A stretch of DNA of 64,000 bases from positions 1,159,001-1,223,000 of the forward strand of contig NZ_CP004372.1 of assembly GCF_000590925.1 (NCBI RefSeq), given 5' to 3'. The DNA comes from Roseibacterium elongatum DSM 19469 (GTDB lineage: Bacteria; Pseudomonadota; Alphaproteobacteria; Rhodobacterales; Rhodobacteraceae). Below, in pieces: positions 8,183 to 19,500 of the stretch (position 1 is its first letter; the number at the start of each line of letters is the position of its first letter). Made by a program: the position numbers and the translations under genes. The notes beneath the pieces are model-generated. The model worked only from the letters and a program-made list of their open reading frames with translations. It had not been told where the DNA came from and ran no database searches.

Positions 8183-9721
8183 ATGGTCGGTGCTTCAAGG
8201 GATATGCAGGCGTCGTTGCGATGGTGGGCGATCTACTGCTCGGTCGCCATCGGCGTATGGTATGTCGCCCTGTCCACGCCTCGGCCTGAAGCCTCGGGCC
8301 TTTTTTTCACGACGATCGGCATCATCGCCTTGTGGCGATACTCGTGGTGGCTGGTTCATCAGGTGCGGTCCCGCATCTTTCTCAAGCGCGTGTTCCCGAG
8401 GCTCAGGGCGCAAGCCGAACGCGTCGCGACACCGCTCGATCACGTCTATGCGGTTGTCCTGTCCTACAATATCGACGAGGCCGATTTCGTGAAATGCTAT
8501 GCGTCGCTGATCGACGCTGCTGTCGAAAGTGATGTGCCAACCACTATCGTGGCGTCCATCACGACCGACCGGGACCGTCGCCTTTTGCACCGGGCTTATC
8601 TCGCCGCCGGATGCCCGGAGAAGGTCGAGATCATCGCCCAGTTTCAAAAAGGCGACGGCAAGCGATCGGCCATCGGTGAAGGTTTGCGGGTCGTCGCGCG
8701 GGATTGTCCACCCGACCGGTCCGTCACCATCCTCATGGACGGCGATACTGTTCTTGGCGATGGGGCTATCGCGCGGGTTCTCCCGTTCTTTTCGGCCGAC
8801 CCCGACCTTGCCGCAGCGACCACGAACAACGATGCGATTGTCAAAGGCACCTATCTGACACGGAACTGGTATGTCCTGCGCCTGGCGCAACGCCACACCC
8901 TGATGGCCTCCATGGCTCTTTCCAAACGGCTTCTGGTGCTGACAGGGCGATGCTCTTTTTTCCGCACCGATATCGCCACCTCTCGCGATTTCATCGCGCA
9001 GGTCGAGGATGACCGCATCTGGCACTGGCGTCTTGGCGAGATCAAGTTCCTGACCGGCGACGACAAAAGCACCTGGTTCCATGTGCTGAGGTCGCGCGGC
9101 AAGATGCTCTATGTGCCGGATGTCGTCACCTACGGGCTCGAGGAACTGCCAGCGCCCGGGCGGTTCTTTCCTGCCTCGACCAAGCTGATGCAACGCTGGT
9201 TCGGTAACATGCTCCGCGCGAATGCCCGCGCGGTTTCACTCGGCACGCCCCGGCTCGGCTTTTTTGTCTGGTGGTCGCTGCTGGATCAGCGTGTGTCGAT
9301 CTGGTCGTCCTTGGCGGGGCCCGTTGCCACGATCCTGCTGGCGATATTTTTGTCCCCCCTTTTCATCATCTATTACCTCGCCTGGGCCATTCTCACACGC
9401 ACGGTCATGGCACTGGCCACGGCCACGAACTACGGGCGCATCGCACCGGTTTGGCCCTTTTTGCTGTATTACAATCAGGTTTGGGGTGCGCTCATGAAAA
9501 GCAAGCTGCTCTTTCATCTCGACCGCCAAAGCTGGACGCGTCAATCCATCGATGGCGCAGCGCATGGGCAGACGGCAAAGGCAATCGGGGGAACCCTGCT
9601 CCATGCTGCGGCCGTCTCGACATTCGTGATCGGGATCGGGGTGTTCACAGGACAATTGAGCGCGGCCAGCGATGCGGCCCGGTACGACCTTTTTAGGGTC
9701 AATCGGGCTGCAAACGCATGA
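8183..9721 (+). CDS. alg8: Alg8-like alginate polymerase, membrane GT2
   Basis: This 512-aa inner-membrane processive glycosyltransferase has two N-terminal membrane segments (about 15-60), a cytoplasmic GT-A domain, and a C-terminal group of membrane segments (about 350-425 and 465-490). The metal/donor motif DGDTVLGDG starts at residue 186. TGDDKSTWF is at 291, and KLMQRWFGNMLRANARA near 334 corresponds to the QxxRW region. The collinear match to the recalled Pseudomonas Alg8 is good (WRYS, PTTIVASI, MALSKR, LTGR, DQRVSxW, LDxQSWTRQ). It should polymerise mannuronate from GDP-mannuronate, although no algD for that donor is present here. The ATG at 8183 is used; ATG 8204 is possible. The Alg44-like gene follows after 33 bp. 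Confidence 0.92.
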   Translation: MVGASRDMQASLRWWAIYCSVAIGVWYVALSTPRPEASGLFFTTIGIIALWRYSWWLVHQVRSRIFLKRVFPRLRAQAERVATPLDHVYAVVLSYNIDEADFVKCYASLIDAAVESDVPTTIVASITTDRDRRLLHRAYLAAGCPEKVEIIAQFQKGDGKRSAIGEGLRVVARDCPPDRSVTILMDGDTVLGDGAIARVLPFFSADPDLAAATTNNDAIVKGTYLTRNWYVLRLAQRHTLMASMALSKRLLVLTGRCSFFRTDIATSRDFIAQVEDDRIWHWRLGEIKFLTGDDKSTWFHVLRSRGKMLYVPDVVTYGLEELPAPGRFFPASTKLMQRWFGNMLRANARAVSLGTPRLGFFVWWSLLDQRVSIWSSLAGPVATILLAIFLSPLFIIYYLAWAILTRTVMALATATNYGRIAPVWPFLLYYNQVWGALMKSKLLFHLDRQSWTRQSIDGAAHGQTAKAIGGTLLHAAAVSTFVIGIGVFTGQLSAASDAARYDLFRVNRAANA

Positions 9722-9754
9722 TGACGCCACAGACGGGTTTGCAAGGGGGACGGA

Positions 9755-11107
9755 GTGACTGTGAATTCCAAAGGGCTCGACAGCCCGCCCGAGCCGACTC
9801 GCCCAAAGCAGAACGGCATTCGAACTATTCGGCGAAACACCCGCCTGCATCACGGTGTCCAACTGCCGTTTTTCGTGGTGATGGATGACGTGATTCTCGA
9901 TGGCCGATCCCTGTCTCTGGACGAGTTCGAGGCCCACCACGAGCCATCCTGGCCGCGAGGACAGGATGCGGTCGCGATCGAGGTTGGAACCGAGGCCGAA
10001 GTGCGCCTGCGCATTTCGCTGTACGGCTTTGTGTGCGAGGTCGATGCTGTGGCCGAGGTGGTCGAGGTCGTCGACGACAAGGACGACCCTGTGGTCCGAT
10101 TTGCCTTCAAGGACATGTCGCGCCCCTCGCGCGAGGCCCTGCGGCGCATCGCACGCAGCTATCATGCGGGTTATGTCGCAAGCCCCAGCGATCTGTTGGA
10201 AAATCACGATCCCCAGACCTTGAGCGAAAAAGAGCCCGAAGCCGCCGCTGACAATCGGCGTCTGCGGCTGCGCAATGTGATTGGAATGGGCTTGTCCGTC
10301 GGCGTGATCATGGGCACGTTCGCCTTCATCGGCATGGCCCTTTACGACCGGTTCGTGCTGATCGACGCGCAATTTGCAACCATCACGGCCCCCGAGGTCG
10401 AGATGATCAGCGCCGAAATGGGGCAGGTCCGGACCCCCATCGCAACGGTCGGTCAGATCGTCGAGCGGGATGATCCCATCTACAGCATTTCGTCCGCCGA
10501 GCTGGCCAGTGCCGAAGCCTCGCTTCTTGCGCGCGTCGATTACCTTTCCGAGATCGGCGAAGAAATGGAGAACGACCCCGATGCCTTCGCTCTCTCGCCG
10601 GATGGCGTGCCTTTTGCATCGTCGGACGAAGCGCGGCGCGCCTTGGCCTTGGCGCAAGGAGAGTTGCGCGCGCTGCAGTTGCGCATGGCCGAACTGGACG
10701 GTTATGCGCCCTGCGACTGCATGGTCAGCTGGTTTCAGGAAGACGGCGCGTGGGTCGTACCTGGCGATACGGTGGCAGTGCTTGCGCGCACGGACAGCGA
10801 AACCTTGCGGGTCGAAGCTCTGGTGCATGTATCCGAGATCGCAGATGTGCACACCGGCCGCTCGGCCGTGGTGACCGACGAGGCCACCGGCCGATCCATC
10901 CCGGCCGAGGTCGAGCGCATCACCCTCGATCCGCGGCAACAGCCGCGTGTCGGCTTTCCGCAATGGCTGCGGCAGGAACCGACCCTCGCCTCGGTCATCC
11001 TGTCGGTCGACGAGCCCCTCGATCCGTCGATGATCGGTCAGCCCATGCAGGTTGCCATTCATCGCACCAGCCTGTTCGATGCGGCGGCGAACGCCGATCA
11101 ACCTTGA
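9755..11107 (+). CDS. alg44: Alg44-like PilZ/membrane-fusion protein
   Basis: Alg44 is the c-di-GMP-sensing partner of Alg8. This 450-aa protein shows the same order: an N-terminal cytoplasmic PilZ-like domain (about 20-140), one membrane helix (about 173-196), and a periplasmic HlyD/membrane-fusion-like part with a coiled stretch (about 245-310). The PilZ RxxxR motif is present (RRNTR, residues 26-30). The second motif (D/N)xSxxG is degenerate, reading SLSLDE at 52-57, with Asp replaced by Ser and Gly by Glu. The GTG start at 9755 follows AAGGGGGA. The stop overlaps the start of the PL5 lyase (TGATG). Activation by c-di-GMP is expected from family but uncertain here. Confidence 0.85.
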   Translation: MTVNSKGLDSPPEPTRPKQNGIRTIRRNTRLHHGVQLPFFVVMDDVILDGRSLSLDEFEAHHEPSWPRGQDAVAIEVGTEAEVRLRISLYGFVCEVDAVAEVVEVVDDKDDPVVRFAFKDMSRPSREALRRIARSYHAGYVASPSDLLENHDPQTLSEKEPEAAADNRRLRLRNVIGMGLSVGVIMGTFAFIGMALYDRFVLIDAQFATITAPEVEMISAEMGQVRTPIATVGQIVERDDPIYSISSAELASAEASLLARVDYLSEIGEEMENDPDAFALSPDGVPFASSDEARRALALAQGELRALQLRMAELDGYAPCDCMVSWFQEDGAWVVPGDTVAVLARTDSETLRVEALVHVSEIADVHTGRSAVVTDEATGRSIPAEVERITLDPRQQPRVGFPQWLRQEPTLASVILSVDEPLDPSMIGQPMQVAIHRTSLFDAAANADQP

Positions 11108-12291
11108 TGGGCCTGCGCGCCATCACATCCTGGGCGGCCGCCTTGTGGTTCTCCATGATGGGCCAGCACGCCGCCGGCTTCACCGCCGAAGAGGCGTTTG
11201 CCAACTTCGTTCTTCAGGATGTCTCGGGTTATTCGGTGACGGACCCCCTGGCGGGGTATTTCGATGTCGCGGCGCGGCGCGATCGCCTGTCGCGCACGCG
11301 CGACCCACTGCTGCTCGACCGGATCGACCGACACGGCATCGGGCATAGCTGTCAATCGGCCCTGACCCTGCCGATCCCGGATCACAGGATCATCCTGCCA
11401 GGATTTTACGTCGACAATGCCTCCTGGCGGCGCATGGTCGGGGTGTTCCTGGGCTTCGAAGACGCCATGAGCGCGCTGGCTGCCGCCGAGGTGATCAACA
11501 ATGACGGCTATCACGCCGACTGCATCGTGGACGTTCTGCTGCAATGGGCGCGAGCCGGGGCCATGATGGATTTCGACTACTCCACCGACCATCGGCAGGC
11601 CTGGTACACCACCGAAAGCACGATTTTCAGCGCGTCGCTCGCCTTGATGGTCGTGCGGCCACAGGTGGCCGAAAGCCGTGCCGGCGACCTGGCCGAGATC
11701 GACGCCTGGTTCCTTTCCCTTGCGCGGCGTCATTCGGCGATATCCGGTCTGCCGGCAACGTCTTGCTGCAACAATCACCTGTACCGGCGCGCGGTCTATG
11801 CGATGTCGATCGGGATCATGACCGAGGATGAAGGCCTGTTCCAATACGCCGTGAGGGCCTATCTGGGCGCCTTGTGGCAGGCCGAGGATGATGGGCATCT
11901 TCCCTTCGAGATCATCCGTGGCCGGCGGGCCGTGCATTATCAGAACTTCGCGGTCATGTATCTGGTCATGATTGCCGAAATGATGGAACGGCAGGGCATC
12001 GAGGCCTATGAGATCGAGGTCGACGGCGTGGGTTTGCAGCGCCTCATCGATGTGGCGCTCGACATGCTGCTCGACCCGGCGCTGGTGCAGAAGTATGGGG
12101 TGTTCGACGAACAAATCCTGCCCCACGAACGCGACGGACAGTTCCTTGCGTGGCTCGAACCCTACTTTGCCCGAACCGGCGATCCCCGTGCAGCCGCGCT
12201 GATGGAGGGCCGCAGGCCGTTCTACAACCGCAGTCTCGGCGGTTATCTCAGCCTCTATTTCATGGCGCCGTCCGACTTGCCGCCCAGTTGA
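11107..12291 (+). CDS. algL: PL5 alginate lyase, AlgL type
   Basis: This 394-aa protein has a signal peptide (hydrophobic residues 5-22, likely cleavage after HAAG), so it is periplasmic. The all-alpha PL5 core is recognised by Asn223-His224 in CCNNHLYRRAVYAM and by Arg271 and Tyr278 in IIRGRRAVHYQNF. The spacings His+47 to Arg and His+54 to Tyr are the same as those I recall for the catalytic residues of Sphingomonas A1-III (His192, Arg239, Tyr246). In alginate producers AlgL clears mislocalised polymer from the periplasm. The ATG at 11107 shares a base with the stop of alg44 (TGATG), and it is the third gene of an alg8-alg44-algL operon. Confidence 0.9.
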   Translation: MGLRAITSWAAALWFSMMGQHAAGFTAEEAFANFVLQDVSGYSVTDPLAGYFDVAARRDRLSRTRDPLLLDRIDRHGIGHSCQSALTLPIPDHRIILPGFYVDNASWRRMVGVFLGFEDAMSALAAAEVINNDGYHADCIVDVLLQWARAGAMMDFDYSTDHRQAWYTTESTIFSASLALMVVRPQVAESRAGDLAEIDAWFLSLARRHSAISGLPATSCCNNHLYRRAVYAMSIGIMTEDEGLFQYAVRAYLGALWQAEDDGHLPFEIIRGRRAVHYQNFAVMYLVMIAEMMERQGIEAYEIEVDGVGLQRLIDVALDMLLDPALVQKYGVFDEQILPHERDGQFLAWLEPYFARTGDPRAAALMEGRRPFYNRSLGGYLSLYFMAPSDLPPS

Positions 12292-12515
12292 GGGTCACGG
12301 CAGGAGGGCCTGGCCGATTCACTGCGGCGATCTCCGATCACGTTGGCATGGTGCGACAAGAATGGGCGCCTTGCCGAAAGATCTGGCACCGCGTCGATAT
12401 TCCCGCCAAGTGGCATGGCCTTTCGTTGCCAGCGGGCATGCCAGTGCCATAGGCTCGGCACAGGTTTGACGCATTTCCCACGTACGTGCCCCGTTACCAT
12501 TCCGGAGGGCGAGAA

Positions 12516-14762
<2,247 letters not shown>

Positions 14763-14944
14763 CGCGAACGGGCGACTTGGGAAATCTGCGGGTACCTTGG
14801 CGCGTACCGACGGTGCATATGTGAACGCAATTGTGTTGCAAGAACACAACCTGTTGGGGCGAGCCGCACATGTGCCGCAGATTGTGGTGCTTTTTTTGTT
14901 CTTGCTTAGTAGAAAGAACCAAACTTCACAGTGGATTGTGGCGA
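14763..14944 (+). promoter_or_regulatory. Probable promoter region with palindromes upstream of the outer-membrane gene
   Basis: The gap contains an inverted repeat at 14831-14849 (TTGTGTT-GCAAG-AACACAA), a self-complementary GCACATGTGC at 14866-14875, and a run of seven T at about 14890. These fit an independently regulated promoter for the downstream gene rather than read-through from the RTX gene. The binding protein is unknown. Confidence 0.45.
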
Positions 14945-15853
14945 ATGCGGAAACAGCTTTTTGTGACGGCCATCGCAATTGCGACGGCAGCCGGGCCTGT
15001 CGCGGCTCAAGGCTTTGGAAATGGCGTCGGGTACATCGGCGGAGGCTTGTCATACGGTGAGGTTGTCGAAACCCGCGCGCCGGACAGCAACGTCTCGTAT
15101 ATGCCCTTCTACCTGGAAGGGCAGTATGCGTTCCCCTTTCTCGATATGGGATATCTCGGCGCCGAAGGCTACTTCGGGTATGCCGACTGGGACACGTCTC
15201 AGACCGATTTCGACCCCGACAATCCTGAACGCGAGGTGCGGGTCGGATTGCATTACTCTCACGTCGTGACCCCGGCATTGCGTATCGGGGCCTTCGGGGC
15301 ATATTCCAGAACGGCGCTGGTCACCGATGACCTGCAGCGCGAACCCTATGAAACCATCTATGGCGGGCTGGAAGCGCAGTATTTCTTTGGCGATGACTTC
15401 ATGCTGTTCGGTCAGGCCGGCGTCGGCAACACGTTCGAATTCCCGCCCGACCAGTCCTCTGACGATCACGAAGGATTTCGGGATGCCCGTTTTGTGCGGG
15501 CCGGTGTGACCTGGTTCCCGTTGGACAGCACCGCCATCACCTTCGAATACGAAAATGCGTCGGCTGACAGCTTCCTTAACGGTGGCGACGACTCGGGTGA
15601 TTTCAGTTCGTTTGGCCTTTCCGGTGAAACCGTCTTGCCGACCGACGTTCCGCTTGAGATCACCTATTTTGCCCGTCGGGATTTCTACGAGATCAGCGTT
15701 GGAGACGTCGATCTGTCGGATCTGACCGTTGGCATTGGTGTGCGGTTTCTGTTCGGGGCCGATACGCCACGCGAAAGCTGGCAAAACGGCCGCCTTCTGA
15801 CGGCGCCGCGCTTGCCCGCACGCTCGGTCGACTGGTTGGAAGCCCTTGACTGA
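14945..15853 (+). CDS. Outer-membrane beta-barrel-type protein
   Basis: This 302-aa protein begins MRKQLFVTAIAIATAAGPVAAQ, a clear Sec signal peptide cut after AQ. The mature part consists of alternating polar/aromatic strands (YIGGGLSYGEV, RVGLHYSHVV, LRIGAFGAYSR, GLEAQYFFG, VGIGVRFLFG), typical of a small outer-membrane barrel. The last strand ends at about residue 278 and is followed by a short tail. It is much shorter than the alginate porin AlgE, so it is not an obvious AlgE substitute. The start was chosen at the signal peptide; an in-frame upstream extension is Cys-rich and unlikely. A strong terminator follows. Its function is not known. Confidence 0.8.
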   Translation: MRKQLFVTAIAIATAAGPVAAQGFGNGVGYIGGGLSYGEVVETRAPDSNVSYMPFYLEGQYAFPFLDMGYLGAEGYFGYADWDTSQTDFDPDNPEREVRVGLHYSHVVTPALRIGAFGAYSRTALVTDDLQREPYETIYGGLEAQYFFGDDFMLFGQAGVGNTFEFPPDQSSDDHEGFRDARFVRAGVTWFPLDSTAITFEYENASADSFLNGGDDSGDFSSFGLSGETVLPTDVPLEITYFARRDFYEISVGDVDLSDLTVGIGVRFLFGADTPRESWQNGRLLTAPRLPARSVDWLEALD

Positions 15854-15909
15854 CAAACCGGGCTGCCGTGTCCACCGCGGCTATGAAACATGAAACAATA
15901 AACACAAGG

Positions 15910-15932
15910 AACCCGCCAAGGCGGGTTTCTTT
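15910..15932 (+). terminator. Rho-independent terminator after the outer-membrane gene
   Basis: A perfect 8-bp stem AACCCGCC/GGCGGGTT with a tiny loop is followed by TTTCTTT. It lies 57 bp after the stop at 15853. Confidence 0.85.
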
Positions 15933-15957
15933 ACAAGCAGTTCGGTCGCTTTTCGGC

Positions 15958-16212
15958 CTAGTACGGAAGCGGCGTCGGCGTCACTTGCGCGACCGGCGTG
16001 CCACCAAGAAGGCTCACAATGTAGTCGACGCAGACATTTGTGGGGTCTTCATCGAGGAGCACGGCCAACTCTCGCTGCAGCGACGAGCGGTCCATCCTGT
16101 CATAAACCTCACAAACATCCAGATCTATACCCTGACTCTCGCCCGGCATCGGAGCGCCGACCGAGGCAGTCAGAACCGCCAAGGCTGCAAGCGTCGAGAT
16201 TTTGCGTTTCAT
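15958..16212 (-). CDS. Small secreted protein, unknown function
   Basis: An 84-aa protein with a signal peptide (MKRKISTLAALAVLTASVGA). The mature part is acidic with two cysteines (DLDVCEVYDRMDRSS and PTNVCVDYIVSLLGG), which could form one disulfide, and a Pro/Thr-rich end (TPTPLPY). AGGAA lies just before the ATG at 16212. No family is recognised. The signal peptide, ribosome-binding site and normal codon use make it a credible small gene. Its terminator may be the hairpin at 15910-15927, whose A-rich left side gives a weak T-run on this strand. Confidence 0.7.
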   Translation of the reverse strand: MKRKISTLAALAVLTASVGAPMPGESQGIDLDVCEVYDRMDRSSLQRELAVLLDEDPTNVCVDYIVSLLGGTPVAQVTPTPLPY

Positions 16213-16513
16213 CTGTTACGTTCCTACCATGATGGGCCGAAGCCCGAGGAAATTTCGTTCTTCCAAACTCTTCGGTCGGCTAACTGCTCGCTTTAATATT
16301 CATTAACCTTTTCACAATATTGCCAGATTTACAACGTTGTGCCGCCACGATGTTGCCGCATTTTGCAGGCCGCAACATGTTGCGGCCTTGCGGCCAATGC
16401 ACACAACATACTACGGAAAAGCTGGTGCCTTGCGGCAGAGCAGGACTGCGCACATGCCGGCTGAAGCTGTGGGAGTCTCTACTCCGGGCTATCGAGCTGC
16501 AATCAGAACAGAA
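16213..16513. other. Intergenic region with long palindrome
   Basis: These 301 bp between the fusion gene's end and the small secreted gene contain no gene. They hold a perfect 22-bp palindrome at 16367-16388 (half-site AGGCCGCAACA), with several nearby TTGCGGC repeats (16381, 16388, 16430). The AT-rich part (16290-16335) probably carries the promoter of the small secreted gene. Confidence 0.6.
16367..16388. repeat. 22-bp perfect palindrome
   Basis: The half-site AGGCCGCAACA is followed directly by its reverse complement. With one bulge the pairing continues outward (GCA/TGC). It is 126 bp past the stop of the large fusion gene, so it could terminate it, although no T-run is seen. It could also be an operator of the small secreted gene. 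Confidence 0.8.
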
Positions 16514-19500
16514 TCATTCCAAAGCGATGCGTCTGAAGTCCCGCCCGAAAACCGAGGTGATTTCGTCTCGCGTCGGCATGACGCGCCGGACCCCGTTGTA
16601 AAATTCGGCACTGTTCAGTCCGGGATCCCCGAAGACAAGAAACTGCTCGACATCAAAATCGGGCAATCCGTCAATCGCGTGGTGAATGACGTAAGGATTG
16701 CACAGGATCAGGCGGGCCGCCTTGACCCGTGAAAAGGCACTGATCTGCACGACCTGTCCGGTGTCCACCAGTTCTGCGATGTCGGGGTTGAGATCATCAC
16801 TCCAACTGCTGTGGTAATCGGGCCAGTTGAACAGGCCAACCGTTTTGCCGTCAGCCACACGCGCCCTGATATACGCGTGCAATTCATCGATCGCTGTCGC
16901 GGCCTTCGTGAAATCCCCGACAAGGGCGTCGTCCAGCGACTCGCCCTCTGCCAACCGAGCAAGCGGGATGCTGGCCGGCGGTGTTGTCGGGTATTCTTCC
17001 GTTTCGGCAAGGCGCGTCACGCGCAAGAGGGCGCGCAACCGGTCACGCCGAGCACCATAGGGAAATTCGAGATGTGTCGGTTCGCCGCCTGTGTCGTTTG
17101 ATTGCGTCAGCACAACAGGCGCACCCGGCAACACGGTGTCGATAGCGGCCTTGCCGTAAATGTGCCTGAGACGCCAGATCAGATAGTTCTCGGGGTAGTC
17201 GGTGGCATCATCCCAGCCGCCAAAGTCGCGCAACACATCCGCCGGCAGCATCAGGCTTTTGCGATGCGGCCCGACGAGCGAAAAATCGGGGAACCAACCC
17301 CCAATCAGGTGCGGACCGTCCGTTACACGCGCCCGCTGGACGAGACAGGCCATGGCGTCGCTGTCCTCCAGTGCGTCGACCTGCATTTCGAGACGGGCCG
17401 GGTGGGCGATATCCGTCGGGTCGTGCAAGGTGACATAGGTCCCTGTCACACGGCCTAGCGCCTGATTGCGCAGCGCATGCTCGGCCGTGCCGACCGCAAG
17501 GTCCAGCCTGGAGGCACGCGGATCGTTCGCCAGCACGTCGGCAATCATCGCCCGCACGTCTGGATCGCCCGAACAATCGGCAATGATGATCTCGATATTA
17601 CCCCATGTCTGCGCACGCAACGACGCCAGAGAAAGAGACAGCGTCGAGTTGGCGCGCCGGATCGGCACGATGACACTCACCAACGGTCTCGGCTGTTGAT
17701 GGCTGGCCTCGGATGAGGCCCCTATCGCCGCCGGTTCCTGCAAACCCACAACGCCTTCCGCCGCCGGGTCGAGGAAATCCGACAATCCGGCATGACGGCA
17801 GGCGCGGTTGAGCCATTCAGCAAAGCCCGAGTGCCCGGATCCGCCAACAGGTGCAGTCTGGAGATTCGCCATGGCAAGGCAAAGCCCCGTATCCTTGGGG
17901 AACATCCGCAGAAGAGACGAGATTTCAGCGACGGCCTCATCCGAACGGCCCATATGGTCGAGGCAGTAGACCTGCAACAGGGCGCGCTCGCGACGCCACG
18001 TCGGCCCGAGGTCGCCGATCCTGTCGATATTGGCCAGTGTCTCGGCATAGTCCCCATGTGTGAAATGCCACCGGGCGAGAACACGTGCCGCGCGGCTGAC
18101 GTCCCGCAGCTCGGACTTGGCATCGTCGCGAACCATCTCGAGCGCAGCGATCGAGTTGGACGAAAACCCGCCCCAAAGCTTCTTGTCCAGTGTCGGCACA
18201 TTGAGATCGTCTGCCGACGGGCCCTCGGTGCCGGCAATCATCTCGAACACCGGTTGTTCCAGCTTGCGCAGTTTGCCCGACAGCACCTTCCAGGCGTCCG
18301 TTTCCGCCACGCGCGCCGGCGTCTGCCCCAACATCCAGAACGGTTTTATCCCGTCATGCGGAAAAAACAGCGGCTTCGCCTGCATCGCATCGGACAGGCG
18401 CGCGATCCCCGAATATCCGGCGGCGTCGCGCGCGATGAAAAACAGCGGCAGAAAGCGCGCGCGGTCGAACGGTTCGATCTGCTGATAGTTCCAGGATTTC
18501 TGCGCAAGGTGCGGCAGGAGCCATCCAAAGGCTTTTGCCATGCCACGGCCGTCCGGGCCCTCGAACTGCCACACCGAATGCCCGCAGGCGTCGGCCAGGG
18601 TCGCAAGATTGACCCAGCTCTGCAGGTTGAAGCAGCAGTAATGCGCGGTTTGCGTTCGCTTCATTTCGTGCGGTTGCTGGCCGTCCTCGGTGAACTGTTC
18701 GAGAATACGCTCGCGACTGTTGAAAAAGACCTTTTGCAACAGCGCCGTATCGCCGAGGAACGCGGCGATGGAACCTACCTGCAAGTCATAGCAGGTGCCG
18801 TGGTTGTTGGAGGTTGCGTGTTCGGCCACGCCCTGCTCACTGGTCTGCAGCCATTCGACATAGTCTCGCAGCCAGGCGCGGAAGGCATCGCGTTCGGACG
18901 GGGCAAGTTTTCCGGCCCGTTCCACGATCCGCACCGCATCGAGAAAGTAATACAGGTCTTTCATCTCGATGAGGCCCGACTTCGCACCCACATCCGACAT
19001 GGTTTGCGACCGGATCTGCGCATAAAGCAGATGCGGGTTCATCCGGGTTTCCGGGGCGATGAACCATGCGCGCACCAATCCGGCCGCATGCTCGGCATAC
19101 GCATCCTGGCCCGAGGCAAGCCACGCAAGCCCGAGGGTGGTCGTATCGTCGAAGAGTTGTTGCAGGCGGGTGCGATCGTAGCGTGCGCTGTCCGGCTCAT
19201 ACAGGCGTGTGCCGGGAATGCGTTCTCCGTCGCGGAACACGAAGGGCATGCCGTTTGGTGTGGCCGGGTTGGGCCACCAATAGGGGGCGGGATGGTAGTA
19301 GTCGTGGGGGTCGCCGCTGGGGGCAACGGTCGTCTTGTCCGTAACGGCGTAGGGGCCCCGTTGCAGGGCAAGATCGGCCTCTGCGATCAACCGGTCAAAC
19401 ACGCGATGTTCGGGCGAGTCCGGTTCGGCCTTGGGCAAGGCGGTGATCTTGTCCGCGTCGTAGGCCACAAGGGTCTCGGGCCTGTAAACCAGTTTCATGG

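Noticed and set aside
9236..11101. 621-codon minus-strand open frame opposite alg8/alg44
   Set aside because: It is antisense to two well-recognised genes, rich in His/Arg/Gln as expected of a shadow frame in high-GC DNA, and shows no domain.
14945..15853. Considered as the alginate porin AlgE
   Set aside because: At 302 aa it is far shorter than AlgE, and no specific AlgE motif is visible.
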